The notes under the pieces: generated by a model
The model's database searches: none
What the model saw: only the letters and a program-made list of their open reading frames with translations
Told to the model about the DNA's origin: nothing
Origin: Arcuatula senhousia
Taxonomy: Eukaryota; Mollusca; Bivalvia; Mytilida; Mytilidae
Direction: 5' to 3'
Length of the DNA: 64,000 nucleotides
NCBI GenBank assembly: GCA_963971305.1
Contig: OZ020307.1
Span: 62,927,702 to 62,991,701 of the forward strand
Made by a program: the position numbers and the translations under genes
Part shown: piece by piece, positions 20,482 through 32,085 of the stretch
How the letters are laid out: every line of letters starts with the position of its first letter
How positions within the stretch are numbered: the first letter of the stretch is position 1

Positions 20482-21226
20482 AGAAGCAAAGATGCACCAA
20501 TGGGGCATTCTGCAAAACTGGTAAGCACGAACAAGAACAGCACAAAGAAACACAAAACACAAAATTAACTGAACGGAAATCAGGTGATCCGGGAGAGTAA
20601 GCGGTTCCTGTCTGCTATAGCACACCCGTCATGCTGCTAATTTCTAAGAAATACCCATATTTGTCTACGAGTGCACGGTGTCTACCGTAATATTTAATGA
20701 GTGAAGACAGCAACTGTTTATCAACATAACCCTGTGTTAGCTATTTCTGTGTCAAACGTGACGTTCTGCCAAGGAAATCAACGTAATTCCCGCAAGCCCT
20801 TGAGTAATGAATCAACTGTGCTATGAAAACTGCATAAGCAGGGGCGAACACAAAAAGTGAAAGTTGAAATTATCACGTTTGTCATAGAGCTTTGTTGAAC
20901 GTCTTTCTTGAGATTCAAATTCGAGATGTAGATCTTAATATGAAGCAGAATTCGTAGAAACTTTTGTGACCTTTATCGCTGGGATATATGAGATGGAAAA
21001 TGTCAGCAAATCGAGAATTGTTCAATGAAAGGACATCATAAATATAACACAACGTGAAGTTAAAAGAAAGTGCTAGTCGACGATCTTTTTTTGTCTAGAA
21101 GGGATTGTAAAAAGTCTGCTAGATATGAATGTAGAAACAAATCAGCAAGCGAAGGTGCACAATTATTGCCCATTTGAATCCATATTGTTTGCTGAAAAAC
21201 ACGTCCACCAAACTGAACAAACATCA
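20482..21226 (-). pseudogene. PLE-A copy, heavily decayed
   Basis: The minus strand carries the PLE-A 3' tail (20482-20640, including GCTATAGCACACCCGTCA on the plus strand) and then RT C-terminal and core sequence with many small deletions and stops, up to CACGTCCACCAAACTGAACA near 21200-21222. It is the most diverged PLE-A in the window and so probably the oldest. Its truncated 5' end abuts the minisatellite at 21230. Confidence 0.75.
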
Positions 21227-21229
21227 CTA

Positions 21230-21612
21230 CAAAGTCTGGTTTGTCTGAAAAGTACTATTTTTGTAGGAATTCGTCTCAATTTTAGACGACATTTTGATTT
21301 CATAGCAATATGTCTCGATAAGTCTCGACATTTGTCTCGACTGTCTTATTTTGTCTCGACATGTCATGTTTTGGAGTGTCGACGTTCTAAATAATGCAAA
21401 TATTGTCTCAAAACTTTCTCGATAGTCTCCACATGTAGATATTGTATCTCGACACATTTTTTATTGTCTCGACATGTAGAAATTTGGTCATAACACATTC
21501 TTTACTGTCTCGATATGAAGAAATTTTGTCTCGTTACATTCTTTACGATCTCAACATGTAGCAATTGGGTCTCGACACAATTCGTAACAGTCTGGAAAGT
21601 ATCTACACAGTC
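21230..21612 (+). repeat. Minisatellite with GTCTCGACATGTAG-like units
   Basis: Irregular tandem repeats built on GTCTCGACATGTAGAAATT. The clearest run is at 21450-21590, with a period of about 42-45 bp (unit start at TTTATTGTCTCGACATG). The upstream part has shorter, more variable units. The apparent ORFs here are repeat artefacts. Confidence 0.7.
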
Positions 21613-22298
21613 TCGATAACCTCAATAAACATGAAGAATATGAAGTCTAGCCTACGCTAACATTTTAGTGACATTTTTGTTAAAGCAACCGTTAATGATT
21701 CCACTCTCCATTTACTCAAGGTAAAAAAAAATGTTAGAAAAAAAATAAATAAACCTACCTCTCTTTTTTGTTCATACCTGTAATTTCCTATACACATATT
21801 TTTTTCAAAATATTCAAATGTGCAAATATTATATTATTTATAAGATTCATCAACTCATAAATGGTTACAAAGAAAACACATTAATTTATTCACTGTGACA
21901 TAATTATGGCATCACATTAGACGGTCTTATTTGAGAAAATACAGAGAATCTGCAATTTTGAATGGTTTCAGTGCATATTTTCCTTGAAAATACATTGGGC
22001 ACATGAAAACAACAACTTCAAACTTTCATAAATGATGAGTTTCATCATTTTACACATTTTGTCCAAGTATTAAGTCGTTGTTCAGATGCACCCACCTTCT
22101 TCCAAACCAAAAAATGAATGAAAATCAGCAAAAAAACAAGGAAATCAAGGCAATTTCTTTATTTAATATATTAATTTTGAGTTAACCGGTTTGCAAGATA
22201 ACTAAACTGATGTGGCAAAAGCTTATCATTTTCTTTCAGCCAAACGTTTGTTCAATGTTTCATCAACTTAAGATATCTGTATGCTCAGTTTTAATCGA
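21613..22298. other. Unannotated AT-rich DNA
   Basis: Nothing recognised. Confidence 0.4.
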
Positions 22299-22299
22299 A

Positions 22300-22592
22300 A
22301 TCGAAAAGGAAAATGAAAATGGTCATTTTCCTATTAAAAAAAGGAAAAAAACGAAAAGGAAAATGAAAAATGAAAAGGAAAATGGGTCATTTTCCTATGC
22401 CAATAAAAAAAATACGAAAAAAAAACGAAAAGGAAAATGAAAATGAATAACGAAAAGAGACCCATTTTCCTATTCAAAATCGAAAAGGAAAATGAATGAC
22501 GAAAAGGAAAATGCATAACGGAAAGGAAAATGGGTTATTTTCCTATTCAAAATCGAAAAGGAAAATAGTAGCAAAAAGGAAAATGGTTTCTG
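22300..22592 (+). repeat. Purine-rich tandem repeat, (CGAAAAGGAAAATG)n-like
   Basis: At least ten units of CGAAAAGGAAAATG or close variants, several followed by GGTCATTTTCCTAT, which is partly the inverse of the unit, so local hairpins can form. The 60-76 codon ORFs across it on both strands are low-complexity artefacts. Confidence 0.85.
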
Positions 22593-23310
22593 TAGAATTG
22601 GACTGTTTTGGGCAAATAAGTGTACAACAAACACAATTGTCAGGGTAACTAGGGTTTATTCTGTCATCATCAAAGTTGAAACGTATAATCAATTACAGGA
22701 TAGTAAAAGACCCTGAAATAACCATAATGAACAACTTATTGAAATGACTTTATATAAGAAAATAGTATAAATTCTTACTATCGTCGAAACGTTAAAAATA
22801 GAAAATACTCGAACATTACTTTATCAAATACTGTCTTCATTTCTTGTTAAAATAGTAAGTTACGCTAAACTATTTATTGAAAACTTTGTAACAATAAATT
22901 GTATATTTACTGCACATCTCATATAGAAAATTAATGACTTTAAAACATAAAAACGGCATTACAATTAACCAACATTAAATAGTACAGTTATGTCAAAACG
23001 ATTAAAGTACAATACGAAAATTATGGACAATACGTCCATAGATTAATTAACACAAAATTACGTAAAAACATACCTCACATGAGGTGTAAGAGGTCTATCC
23101 TCATGAACTAACAGCTAGACTGCTTGGTACCAAAATTTATCAACCTGGAGGATCAAGATTAAAATAATAAGGATATGTATGAAAAGTTATATTGTCTTCC
23201 ATTTATTTATGAGGCTAAATAAATGGCAATTAAAATGGCAATTAATACTGAAGTTAAAATAGTTTAAGCACTCTCATACTTTAATAACAAATTACTTTAA
23301 AATGTTCAAA
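22593..23310. other. Unannotated AT-rich DNA
   Basis: Nothing recognised. Confidence 0.4.
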
Positions 23311-23311
23311 G

Positions 23312-23405
23312 CTTTAGATCTCCGGTATGACTGATTCGTTTTTGTCATTTTCTCTGGACTATGAGATTGATCATTCAAGTTCGGTAGTTTTGTTATTACC
23401 TTTAT
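23312..23405 (+). repeat. PLE-B 3' terminus fragment
   Basis: CCGGTATGACTGATTCGTTT, TTTTCTCTGGACTATGAGAT and GTAGTTTTGTTATTACCTTT match the last ~95 bp of PLE-B at 46405-46495. A very short 5'-truncated copy. Confidence 0.75.
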
Positions 23406-23970
23406 TTACAGAAAAATAGAATATTAACCTTATCTTTAATATCATTGCAAAGTTATAATTACTTTATGCATTTAATCAAATTTACGTTAGTTTAAAGGGC
23501 ATTCATACACGTAATCATACAAGTTTACATACACCAATCGAAAATGTAAAACCGGTCAAACTGGTCATTTTCATACCTGAAGTTATTCAAATGACTATTA
23601 AAGGAAATATATATTAGTTATGGTAATTTTACTGACTTTTAGTATATAAATCATGCAAACAAGCAAGAATAAGAATTATAATATCCACAGAGCAAATATT
23701 GCTTCCGACTGCTACAACATCAAAATGAAAAGAGAGTGAACAAAGAGGTCAAACTAAAGAATTCCCGCTTAAAACCAATGAACCTTGAATATAACCAATA
23801 TAATGAAAATACGCCTAATAAGTACAGTAACAAAGAAAATACCAAATACAGGAATAGTACGAAAATAAATACAAGTACATCAGATATAAAATAAAATATA
23901 AATAATATAATAAAATACAAAACACTGAAATATCACTCTGACACATTTTTATATGTATGTATACATTTAT
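23406..23970. other. Unannotated AT-rich DNA
   Basis: Nothing recognised. The short ORF at 23720-23920 is low-complexity. Confidence 0.4.
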
Positions 23971-23975
23971 GTTAA

Positions 23976-24647
23976 AGGCATATTGTCTACGGCAAACTCA
24001 TTTTTTTTACCCCCCAATTTTTTGGTGTCAATTGGACCGAAATGCAATAAAATGAATATTGAAAAACAAATTTGCCATAAATTTTGCCTTAAAAGTAGTT
24101 TATTTTGATCAAAATAGCTCGACAATATTGATTGATATTTGATTTGCCTGCATTACGTCACATTGACACAGATTAAGACTGAGTAGTTTTAACACGGACA
24201 CTAATCGGAATCTCGGGTTTTGTCCCCGAATACATTAATATGTTGAAAAAATACGTATATTTTTTCGTGTTTACCTTTTAAATCACATCCAAACCTTAAT
24301 ACAGGCAATAACTGTCAGTTTTATTCATTAAGTAGCTCTAATATTTGGTTGCCGTTTTAATTTTCTTCCGAGCTAAAACTTCGAGAAACAGATTATGCAC
24401 CACGTGCAAGAACTATGAAAGTTTTCAATCAAAGAAAGTATAGTGCGCATGCTTATAGCTCATCTACATCTCATGAATATGAATTTTTGTAAAGCTTTAC
24501 AAATATTATATATTTTTCAATTTTTGAAGTAATAAGGTACCCTAGTGTTATTTTGAAGGTTTGTATCTCTCTAAATAAACAAAACAAATAGTCTGACGAC
24601 AATATTTTGGTTTTACAAAAAAATATTTTTTCGTAGACAATATGCCT
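23976..24647. mobile_element. TTAA-flanked MITE (piggyBac-like)
   Basis: 672 bp with perfect 16-bp terminal inverted repeats AGGCATATTGTCTACG (23976-23991 and reverse complement at 24632-24647). Both are directly flanked by TTAA (23972-23975 and 24648-24651), the piggyBac-type target duplication. No ORF, so non-autonomous. Confidence 0.85.
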
Positions 24648-24654
24648 TTAACTG

Positions 24655-25679
24655 TATTCATATAAATTTTTAAAATCGATAAACCAAAAACGAAAAGGAA
24701 AATCACTTGTCTTATGTAACTAATGAATGATAATAATACATTTTGTAATTGTTTTGCGCATTTTTATGTATGAACACTTTTATTATTTTCTTGGTAAAGA
24801 TCTATATCCGAAGTAAAACACATGATATTTCAAGAATTGGAGGGCCATTTTGTGGCTCATACACATATTTTCTATTTGTAAGAGTTACATATAAGTTACT
24901 CTTAGTTTAACTCCCTCCAACGTAGTTTCACCCTTAGCTATATGTGTTTGGTTTTCGTTTGGTTTTATCAATTTTAAACATCTTTTGAAATTGGTGATTT
25001 TCTATGTTTCGGTTCTAGTGTTGCTGATAAGGAATTAATTTTCGAAATTGCCATACAGATCATAAAAATGAATTGCAGTTTTACATGTAGTTAACATATG
25101 TGTTAAAGTCTCGTGTTCATTTACTCCATATCCTTTCATAAATTATCTTTAACTTCCCCTTTCATTTCCATATTAAAGTAAAGCAGACGCTCGTGTATAG
25201 GTATGATTTCACCAATTACTCTTATGTCACATAAGCCCGCCCCTTTTTGGAGAATAATTTGGTACAAATTGAAACTCTGGAGCTATGGTTTTTGTTGAAA
25301 TGTTCAAAAAAATCTTTTTAGTAAAATGCAAAGTAATTCTTAAGATATACAAATATTAATTTGAATAGGATTTTTGAATTGAAATTTTTTTCAAGGTGAC
25401 TATTGAGATCCTGAATTAAGTGCGAAGATACAATATTTGTAAACAATACGATGTGAAAGTGCCAAAAATGCAGCATGCCATGTTTAATGAAAGGAAATTA
25501 GCTGTATTGCTAATTTACTGAAAAAGTATGAACGGTTTTTATTTTGAAAGACAGATTTTCTTTATAATTTGATATCCAAAATTGGCAAACTAAATGTCTA
25601 TGGATACACAATAACTGAAATTACTTCAATCAATGAATGAAGAAAGCATTTCGGCAACAGTAAAGCCAATTATTTACAT
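24655..25679. other. Unannotated DNA downstream of the SGNH-like gene
   Basis: No gene or shared repeat recognised. It is the 3' flank of the minus-strand gene that follows. Confidence 0.4.
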
Positions 25680-26585
25680 CTAGTTTTCAGTATTTTTATA
25701 ACTGTGAAGAACTTTAATACATTGAGCAACATTTTTATAAAACCTCCTTTCCATATGAATATTGTCTATATGACGGTAGCTTGATATAGAAGCATTAAAA
25801 AAATCAATAATATAAAATCCACCAAATGTATCTATTATCATATTTTTAACATGCGAGTTCCAAGTTTTGATTCGTGAATTGTTATGGTACTTTTTGTATT
25901 TCACATGTTCGAGAACACCAGTCATCTGAATCCAGATCATATTTTTACAAGATTTTGTCAACAAAGATAGAAATGAGTTTACGTTCTCCACATATTGGGA
26001 AACACTAAGATCAGGAATTGCAATGTCATGAAGTCCAGCACTCACAACACATGTAGTCCTTGGGTGTTTAGATAAATATGACGCTGCATTGGCTTGAGTT
26101 GTCTTGAACAATTTTGTTTGGATCTCAACATCTCTTGCAAACTCAACAGCTATATATTCTAACTCTTGTTTGGCACATTTATAAAATCCACTGCTGCATC
26201 CAGAACAATCGGTACAAAACGGATGTGTCTTTCCGTAAACGGTTGGACCCTCATTTCTTGAAGGTGGTTTCCATTTAGTTGTTTTGTTTTTGCCAAGATA
26301 GGTTATCAAGTTACATCTCCCGGCTCTTTTGAGGTTTTTACAAGGTTTAAAGTGAGACAGCAACTGTTGAAAGGATCTATACATTGTTGAATCGCCGATC
26401 AAGGTTATGTCGCTGTAAGTGACGTTACTTTCTGTCTGCGTTACATTGCAACACTTGTCTTTGCAAATATATGTAGGAACCAATATTTTCGGATCGAAAT
26501 AAGCCTCCTGTTTTGGAACTAATACATACATAAAAGAATACACTAGTATAAACAATAGTATCAAATAAATCATTTTACGTTCCAT
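25680..26585 (-). CDS. SGNH/PC-esterase-like type II membrane protein
   Basis: 301 codons, ATG at 26585, no intron. Residues 5-25 (MIYLILLFILVYSFMYVLV) form a single N-terminal membrane anchor, predicting a lumenal or extracellular catalytic part. Residues about 55-75 hold the GDS motif in ITLIGDSTMYRSFQQL, which supplies the nucleophilic serine in SGNH esterases. SAGLHDIAIPD near residue 185 resembles the third conserved block. DNIHMERRFYKNVAQ near residue 275 is a D..H motif. This layout resembles NXPE C-terminal/PC-esterase proteins, which in other animals act on glycans in the Golgi. The middle is Cys-rich (CTDCSGCSSGFYKC). The substrate is unknown. It is surrounded by repeats with no gene neighbour. 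It could be a retrocopy, but the frame is intact. Confidence 0.75.
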   Translation of the reverse strand: MERKMIYLILLFILVYSFMYVLVPKQEAYFDPKILVPTYICKDKCCNVTQTESNVTYSDITLIGDSTMYRSFQQLLSHFKPCKNLKRAGRCNLITYLGKNKTTKWKPPSRNEGPTVYGKTHPFCTDCSGCSSGFYKCAKQELEYIAVEFARDVEIQTKLFKTTQANAASYLSKHPRTTCVVSAGLHDIAIPDLSVSQYVENVNSFLSLLTKSCKNMIWIQMTGVLEHVKYKKYHNNSRIKTWNSHVKNMIIDTFGGFYIIDFFNASISSYRHIDNIHMERRFYKNVAQCIKVLHSYKNTEN

Positions 26586-27745
26586 TTCAAAATTGTGTTC
26601 ACAAAATTAAATCATCTGCATACATTAAATAGTACGGTCGAACGATATTATAAGTCAACGCCTAATTCTTAATTTGAATTTCCATCAAAATGGTATACTG
26701 ATCACTGGGTTGTATCAATGATATTGGTGCGTATTGAATTGACGAGTCAGGCGTAGAAAAATTATTTGGCTCGAACTATATTGTATTTTTTCACAATAAA
26801 CAATTTCTTCAGTGGATGATTAGAAATTTCATCAGTGCATGAAATGCACACCAGAAATTAAGATTTTATAAACAAACTAAAGTAAAATATTATTATATTC
26901 AAGTATAAACTTTAAAAAAATGATTCTTTTGCATTTATTTATATGTTGAAAAGTTTACTTAAAAATTGAAACTACAAAAAATGAGTTGTTTTGAAAGGTT
27001 CATTTCTGCAATAATATTTTTTTATCTTACAATGTCTGAAATAAAATATTTAAAAAAATACTAAATTGTAAGGTTGGAAATGATAAAGTCAGTCTATTAA
27101 AACTAGAAGAACGTTAAAATGTATGAATTTTTGTCTTGTTCACATGTCAATTAGCGATTGACTGCTGCCTCTTAATAATCGGTCGAAGAATGCCAGGAGA
27201 ACAACACCTGGCCGTGGTCAGATGAGGACAGATTTCTATTATGCTTTAACGTGAACTACATTATGTACATTTTTTTTTATCTAAAATAAGCAACTGGTAA
27301 TGGAGAATAAAATCTTAGAAAATAAGTCCACCTCAACAAATGAATTGAGTCATTCTGAGATCTTTGAAATGTTTGTCAAGAATGCTTTTGTGTACTGTTT
27401 ACATTGGATTTCAATGACCATGAATTAGCCTCTAATTTTTTTTAAGTTAAAAAAGAAAAATACAAAATGACTAAAATAATATATATCAAATTATCAATAT
27501 GACGAGAAAATGTCCTAAAGACTAGTTCTAAAAAACACTAACATGCGCAAAACATATATATGTTAACTGTATTCATTACACCACTTACACCTAAACGGCT
27601 ATATATCTACTAGTCGGTTCCACTTGGTCCTCCTGAAAACATAAATTAAGTGGCTGTTACAACTAGCAACTGGAAACAGTTACATATTTAATCATATTAA
27701 TTTGCACACATTTCATAACAAACCCCGGATGGGGACTTTAGAGTG
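26586..27745. other. Upstream flank of the SGNH-like gene; short R4 piece
   Basis: No promoter motif could be supported. At 26730-26790 a short R4-like segment occurs (GACGAGTCAGGCGTAGAAAA). An imperfect inverted pair, ATTAGAAATTTCATCAGTGC near 26828 and its inverse near 27805, lies about 1 kb apart; it is too weak to call an element. Confidence 0.4.
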
Positions 27746-27747
27746 GG

Positions 27748-27850
27748 AATTATATCTAACAATGGTTTGTAAATATCTGAATTTCATTATATGCATTTCA
27801 TGCAGTAATGAAATTTCTAATTTATATTAGAATCCCAGTTAGATATAATT
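27748..27850. repeat. Hairpin-forming inverted repeat
   Basis: AATTATATCTAAC at 27748-27760 and its perfect inverse at 27838-27850. Inside these lies a second imperfect palindrome around ATGCATTTCATGCAGTAATG. Function unknown. Confidence 0.6.
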
Positions 27851-27859
27851 ATGTAAGTT

Positions 27860-28320
27860 CAAATTGTTGGACAAAACGGTTTGTTGAAATTTGTTTCGTT
27901 TTAAACAAAATTTAGGATCAACATTCTGCAAACTATTGCGTTTAAAGTATTGTCCTTCGACCACTTTGCCGTTTCTTAAATCTGTTTACAATATAGACCT
28001 TAAGCGCTCACTTTTGAGGTACTGGCCCCTCTAGTAGAATGGGTTTTAAACTGATAAGTAGCGATGCCAAACTCCATTAATACCTTGACCAACCACCCTT
28101 TTAGTGATTTTAAAGGGGATATATATTAATGTGTATGCCAAATTTAGGTGATCTAAAATTTTTTACTCACATAAAGTGAGGGGGTCGAAATTTAATATTT
28201 CATTTTTGGGCAGAGCCCTTTGTAGTCATATAGCTATCTGATTTTCAGCATTGTTTTATCGTCTAGACAGGGTAAATTGGTCAGGCAATATTCCTACAAG
28301 AAGATCTATTTTAGAATATC
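27860..28320. other. Unannotated DNA
   Basis: Nothing recognised. Confidence 0.4.
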
Positions 28321-28321
28321 C

Positions 28322-28530
28322 ATCGTGTATAATAATTATCTAAATGTATACTTTATATTGCAATGGAGCATCATACAACCTGTTTTAACCCACCATTTCA
28401 TTTGAAATGCATGTACGATGTCAAGATAATTGCGATCAATAATTATTCCGGTGTGCTCTAAATGATTTGTCTTCTTTTCTCTTGGACATTGAGATTGATC
28501 CTCAAAGTTCAGAAATTTTGTTATTACCTT
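28322..28530 (+). repeat. PLE-B 3' tail fragment
   Basis: Matches 46320-46495: CTGTTTTAACCCACCATTTC, ATTGCGATCAAT, TATTCCGGTGTGCTC, ACATTGAGATTGATCCTCAA and the terminal TTTGTTATTACCTTTATTTG. A 5'-truncated non-coding copy. Confidence 0.75.
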
Positions 28531-28706
28531 TATTTGCAAACATGAAAAAACAAAATCACCCCCTTTATTAAAAGAAAAAAGACACTTAAAAGAAAAGATT
28601 TCACAGCTTAAGACTAAGAAGTACAAAAAACATATAGATTAAAAATCTCAATTGATGTGGAAAAAAAACTTTGAAAATATTATCAGGATCCTAGACACGG
28701 TAAGTA

Positions 28707-29415
28707 AAATTTAGGCAGTGGTTCTTAGTACAAATAATTTGTACGATTAGCTAATCAGATTACAGTTAAATATTATATAAGTTATCATGGATCCTATTAT
28801 CAATATACAGGTCTATGATATTATTACTTCAGGGTTCTATTCTTAAAAAATGTTTTGATGTTGAATAATCGTATCAAAATAGGGGACATACAACTCTGTA
28901 AATCAAATTATCCTCCATTAATGACATTTTTTTATGTTTGAAACATTTCTTTTTTTGAGATTTGAATTTCCCTTTTGAGATTTTAATCCTTAGTTTCAGT
29001 CATATATTTAGGTAAACATCTTTTATTCATATCTGTATATTGGCGCTATTTCTTTCTTTCTTGTTTTTCCAATCATATCCAAAAAGCCGAAAAGGTTTGT
29101 ATCGGGAGACAGCGGATTAGAGATCTGATTAATATTTCAAAATTTGATTAGATGGATTCATTTAAAATTATCTTTAATTTCAAATGAACCTTTCGTAATT
29201 AATGTTTAATTTAAATTGTACCCTAAAAGTATATATTTAAAATGATACTGAGTTTATTACATTTCTCTAAAAAACGTCAATTTGGTCAATACAGAAAAGA
29301 TACGCAACTATATTACCTGTGCATTTTGATTGGATGAAAAAAGTTTGTACTAATAGCCACATGATTAATGGTTAATCTTACAAACTGTTTGTACTAGGAA
29401 TCACTACCTAAATTT
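28707..29415. mobile_element. TA-flanked MITE with ~43-bp imperfect TIRs
   Basis: 709 bp. Left end AAATTTAGGCAGTGGTTCTT; right end as reverse complement AAATTTAGGTAGTGATTCCT. Similarity continues through TAGTACAAA.A.TTTGTA.GATTA (about 37 of 43 positions by eye). TA flanks at 28705-28706 and 29416-29417 fit a Tc1/mariner-type target. No ORF. Confidence 0.75.
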
Positions 29416-29417
29416 TA

Positions 29418-31140
29418 TGTTTTGACTTGGTAAAGCATAGACACATGGCTGGTATTTAAACCAGTAATTGAGTTAACAAGCACCTGTCGAATTCGGATAA
29501 AGTATTTGGCGTTATGTGGGCGAAAATGCATAAACCAAATGAAAGCAGAATATTCAATAAAATCAAATATTTCTAAAGACAAACTGCGATGCAGGGAGTT
29601 TAACCTTATATTTTAGAATTTATAAAATGAGATGATTATATTAATAAAGAAATTGTACATACTTGAGATATAATTTCATGTACATATACACCAAATCTAA
29701 AAAAAGGAAAGAGCAATACCAAACAGATGTTGCGTTAATTCGTTTCCACATTTAACTCTTATTTTTTTTCATATTTCAGTCTTCTTTATTTCAGTTAACG
29801 GCTGTCTTTCAGTAAAATTTAATGCCTGTTTATGTATTTTATCTCTGTTTTACTTTACTTTGTTTGTTTGAAAAATTAAATTCTGTTTTTAAAAATTATT
29901 TCTGTTTTCTCTGTTTAAAGGTTATCGTCTGTTTCAATTTTTGTTTTGCCCGAAGGACTGCCTATAGCTGTCACCGGCTAGCATAAGTTCTTCCATCGAG
30001 ACTAAACAAAAACATAATTGAATAAGCAGTGTATTATTAAACCCTTAAATGGGCATTGACAAGCATAGTGTAGAATCAATATTAAACACTAAAATTATTT
30101 TGAGCACAATTTTGAATTTTTGATTTCATTGTTTCTTGCTCTTATATTCATGTGGTAAAAAAAATAATGCGATGTTGAATAAGTGTACGGGACAGACACT
30201 ACAAACCCAAGTATCACACCCCCCCTTTTCTGTGATCAATAAACCATGAAGTTGATGAGAAAGGTAAAATGTTATGATAATTGCTGTTAATTAATTCCCT
30301 TTGAGTTTCTCATTCGTCCGGTTGATCAGGCGAGTGACAATTCTTCTATGGCTCCTCGCTTGGCTTTAAGTTTGTCCATCGGAACTTCAACAATTTCTGG
30401 CATTGGGTTGGCGTTGATAAGTGATGTGTAGAAAAAGACGTTTTTTTCGTTAGGAAGTTGTGCCTAATCTGACGTAACAATAATTTGACGTTACAGTTAA
30501 AGCTTGACAAAACAAAGTTCCATGCGTGGTGGCGCTAAATCCATGAAAAGGCTTTGATCAAACATATCAACAAAGTTTGAATGACACTGATAATACAAAT
30601 AAAATTATTTTGGACGAAGATCAATCAATAAAGCATACATATATCATATCAAAATGAATTATTTTGTCTACTGCAGCCAAACAGGTGACGTTTATTAGTT
30701 ATTGAATCTTAAGAATTAAGAACTTTAAGGTTATCTTGTAAGTTTTGATGTTAAACTATTCCAAGCCACCAAAGAACTGCTGTTCACTGGGTAGACTTTC
30801 CTCTTGAAATCTAGATTTAATTTAAGATATGGCTGAGAGACTAATTGGAATGCCCCTCTTAATAAACACTTCATGTCGTTTATTATCAAAATTGAAGCAT
30901 CGATGCGAGTCACATAAAAATGACAAGTCTTATAAACCTAGTACAGATAAAAGTAACACCCTAGTGCGTATTTAAAGTTTTTTAAGTAGTGTAAACTATA
31001 AAACTATTTTGTATCATTTACAGTTCTTTAAGAATTCATAATGCATAAGAAATGAATCAACTAGATTTTTAAATTCAATAGATGTTATTTTTCCTTCAAG
31101 CATTGAATTAATCAGGTTTTAATTGTTTTCGATAACTATC
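29418..31140. other. Mostly unannotated; small R3 piece
   Basis: Around 30168-30235 the sequence GCGATGTTGAATAAGTGTAC is R3-like in the minus orientation. Nothing else recognised. Short ORFs such as 30731-30913 have no recognisable features. Confidence 0.4.
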
Positions 31141-31144
31141 TTAA

Positions 31145-31507
31145 AATGTCTGATAAGGAAAGTTCACCGGAGCACCTGAGTTATTTTATGATTCCATGTT
31201 TTACATGTTGTCTGTTTTTGTCCTGTTCTTGTTGACTTTTACTGGTTTTGTCTCTGCCCTTTCGGACTTTTGACATTCGGATACCCCAATGGTACCTCTG
31301 CTTCTTTAAAGGTTATCTTTCCTTTTGAAAAAACCTTAGTTTGTGTACAACTAATAAGACATATCAATAAGAGAAATAATCTGTTTGAAGATTAAGATTT
31401 GAACAAACAATTTAAAATTGACACATGTGTTTTATATAAATACCTCACTTTTTCTTGTAAATGTTTTTTTTTTTTCCTTTTTCATTGAACCTTCCCTATC
31501 AGACATT
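31145..31507. mobile_element. TTAA-flanked MITE carrying a PLE-A fragment
   Basis: 363 bp between TTAA at 31141-31144 and TTAA at 31508-31511. The terminal inverted repeats are AATGTCTGATAAGGAAAGTT (left) and, as reverse complement, AATGTCTGATAGGGAAGGTT (right), with two mismatches in 20. A PLE-A 3' fragment occupies 31167-31306, so the unfilled MITE would be about 220 bp. The right part has a poly-T tract near 31460. Confidence 0.75.
31167..31306 (+). repeat. PLE-A 3' tail fragment
   Basis: CCGGAGCACCTGAGTT, TCCATGTTTTACATGTTGTC, TGCCCTTTCGGACTTTTGAC and GGTACCTCTGCTTCTT match the PLE-A tail, with an internal deletion of about 45 bp after CTGAGTT. It lies inside a TTAA-flanked MITE. Confidence 0.8.
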
Positions 31508-31671
31508 TTAAAGACCATTTCTAGATGAAAAATAATTGAAAATCGTATGTAACGTTACTTTCAATAATGTCCAGTGGTATTAATTTGAAAATCATCTGTA
31601 CTCAAAAGCGGGAAACAGTTTTAAAATCAAGATTATACCATAAAACTGGTTTCAAAAATAAAAAGGACTCG

Positions 31672-32003
31672 TATATCTATGGACTTGGTACAGGCATTAC
31701 AAAGGAAATGGTGGGTTAAAGGCGCGTCAAACATCCCCATTCCATTGCAATCTTTGGGTCCGCTAATTTCACAGTACAACAACCAGCCAACCACTAATCA
31801 AAGCAAGAACTAACTATTTCGTCTAACATAATTATGATCTTTTTTAGAGATTGCATGAGACGTATTTTCTTCCAACCTTGGTCTAATAGTCGGTTACGGA
31901 GAAAGCGGTATCGGATAAAAAAAATCTGAAAAAAGTGTACAAGCCCTTCATATTGAATAAGTTGTGAAATATAGACAATGTATGCAGGTGACGATTGTAG
32001 CGC
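31672..32003 (-). pseudogene. PLE-B 3' fragment with RT C-terminus
   Basis: The minus strand encodes the end of the PLE-B RT (PAYIVYISQLIQY, RFLRNRLLDQGWKKIRLMQS), comparable with the segment at 45995-46130, then the PLE-B 3' tail with GTTGTTGTACTGTGAAATTA and TGCCTGTACCAAGTCC. It stops short of the family's terminal ATTACCTTTATTT motif, so the 3' end is also lost or diverged. Confidence 0.7.
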
Positions 32004-32022
32004 GACTATCCCCAAAAATCGA

Positions 32023-32085
32023 CTATCCCCAAAATTTTGGGGGTTAGTCGCAACGTAAAAATATCATCGACTAATCCCCCAAAAA
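32023..32085. repeat. Short palindrome with CGACTATCCCC repeats
   Basis: CGACTATCCCCAAAA is followed at once by an imperfect inverse TTTTGGGGGTTAGTCG, with further direct copies of CGACTATCCCC and CGACTAATCCCCC on either side. It could fold as a hairpin; function unknown. Confidence 0.55.

Noticed and set aside
21227..21457. Overlapping ORFs on both strands
   Set aside because: They are produced by the GTCTCGACATG minisatellite.
22210..22516. Lys- and Phe-rich ORFs on both strands
   Set aside because: They are the translation of a purine-rich tandem repeat.
26822..27830. A ~1-kb element with inverted ends around ATTAGAAATTTCAT
   Set aside because: Only about 40 imperfect bases are inverted, with no target duplication and no matching outer ends.
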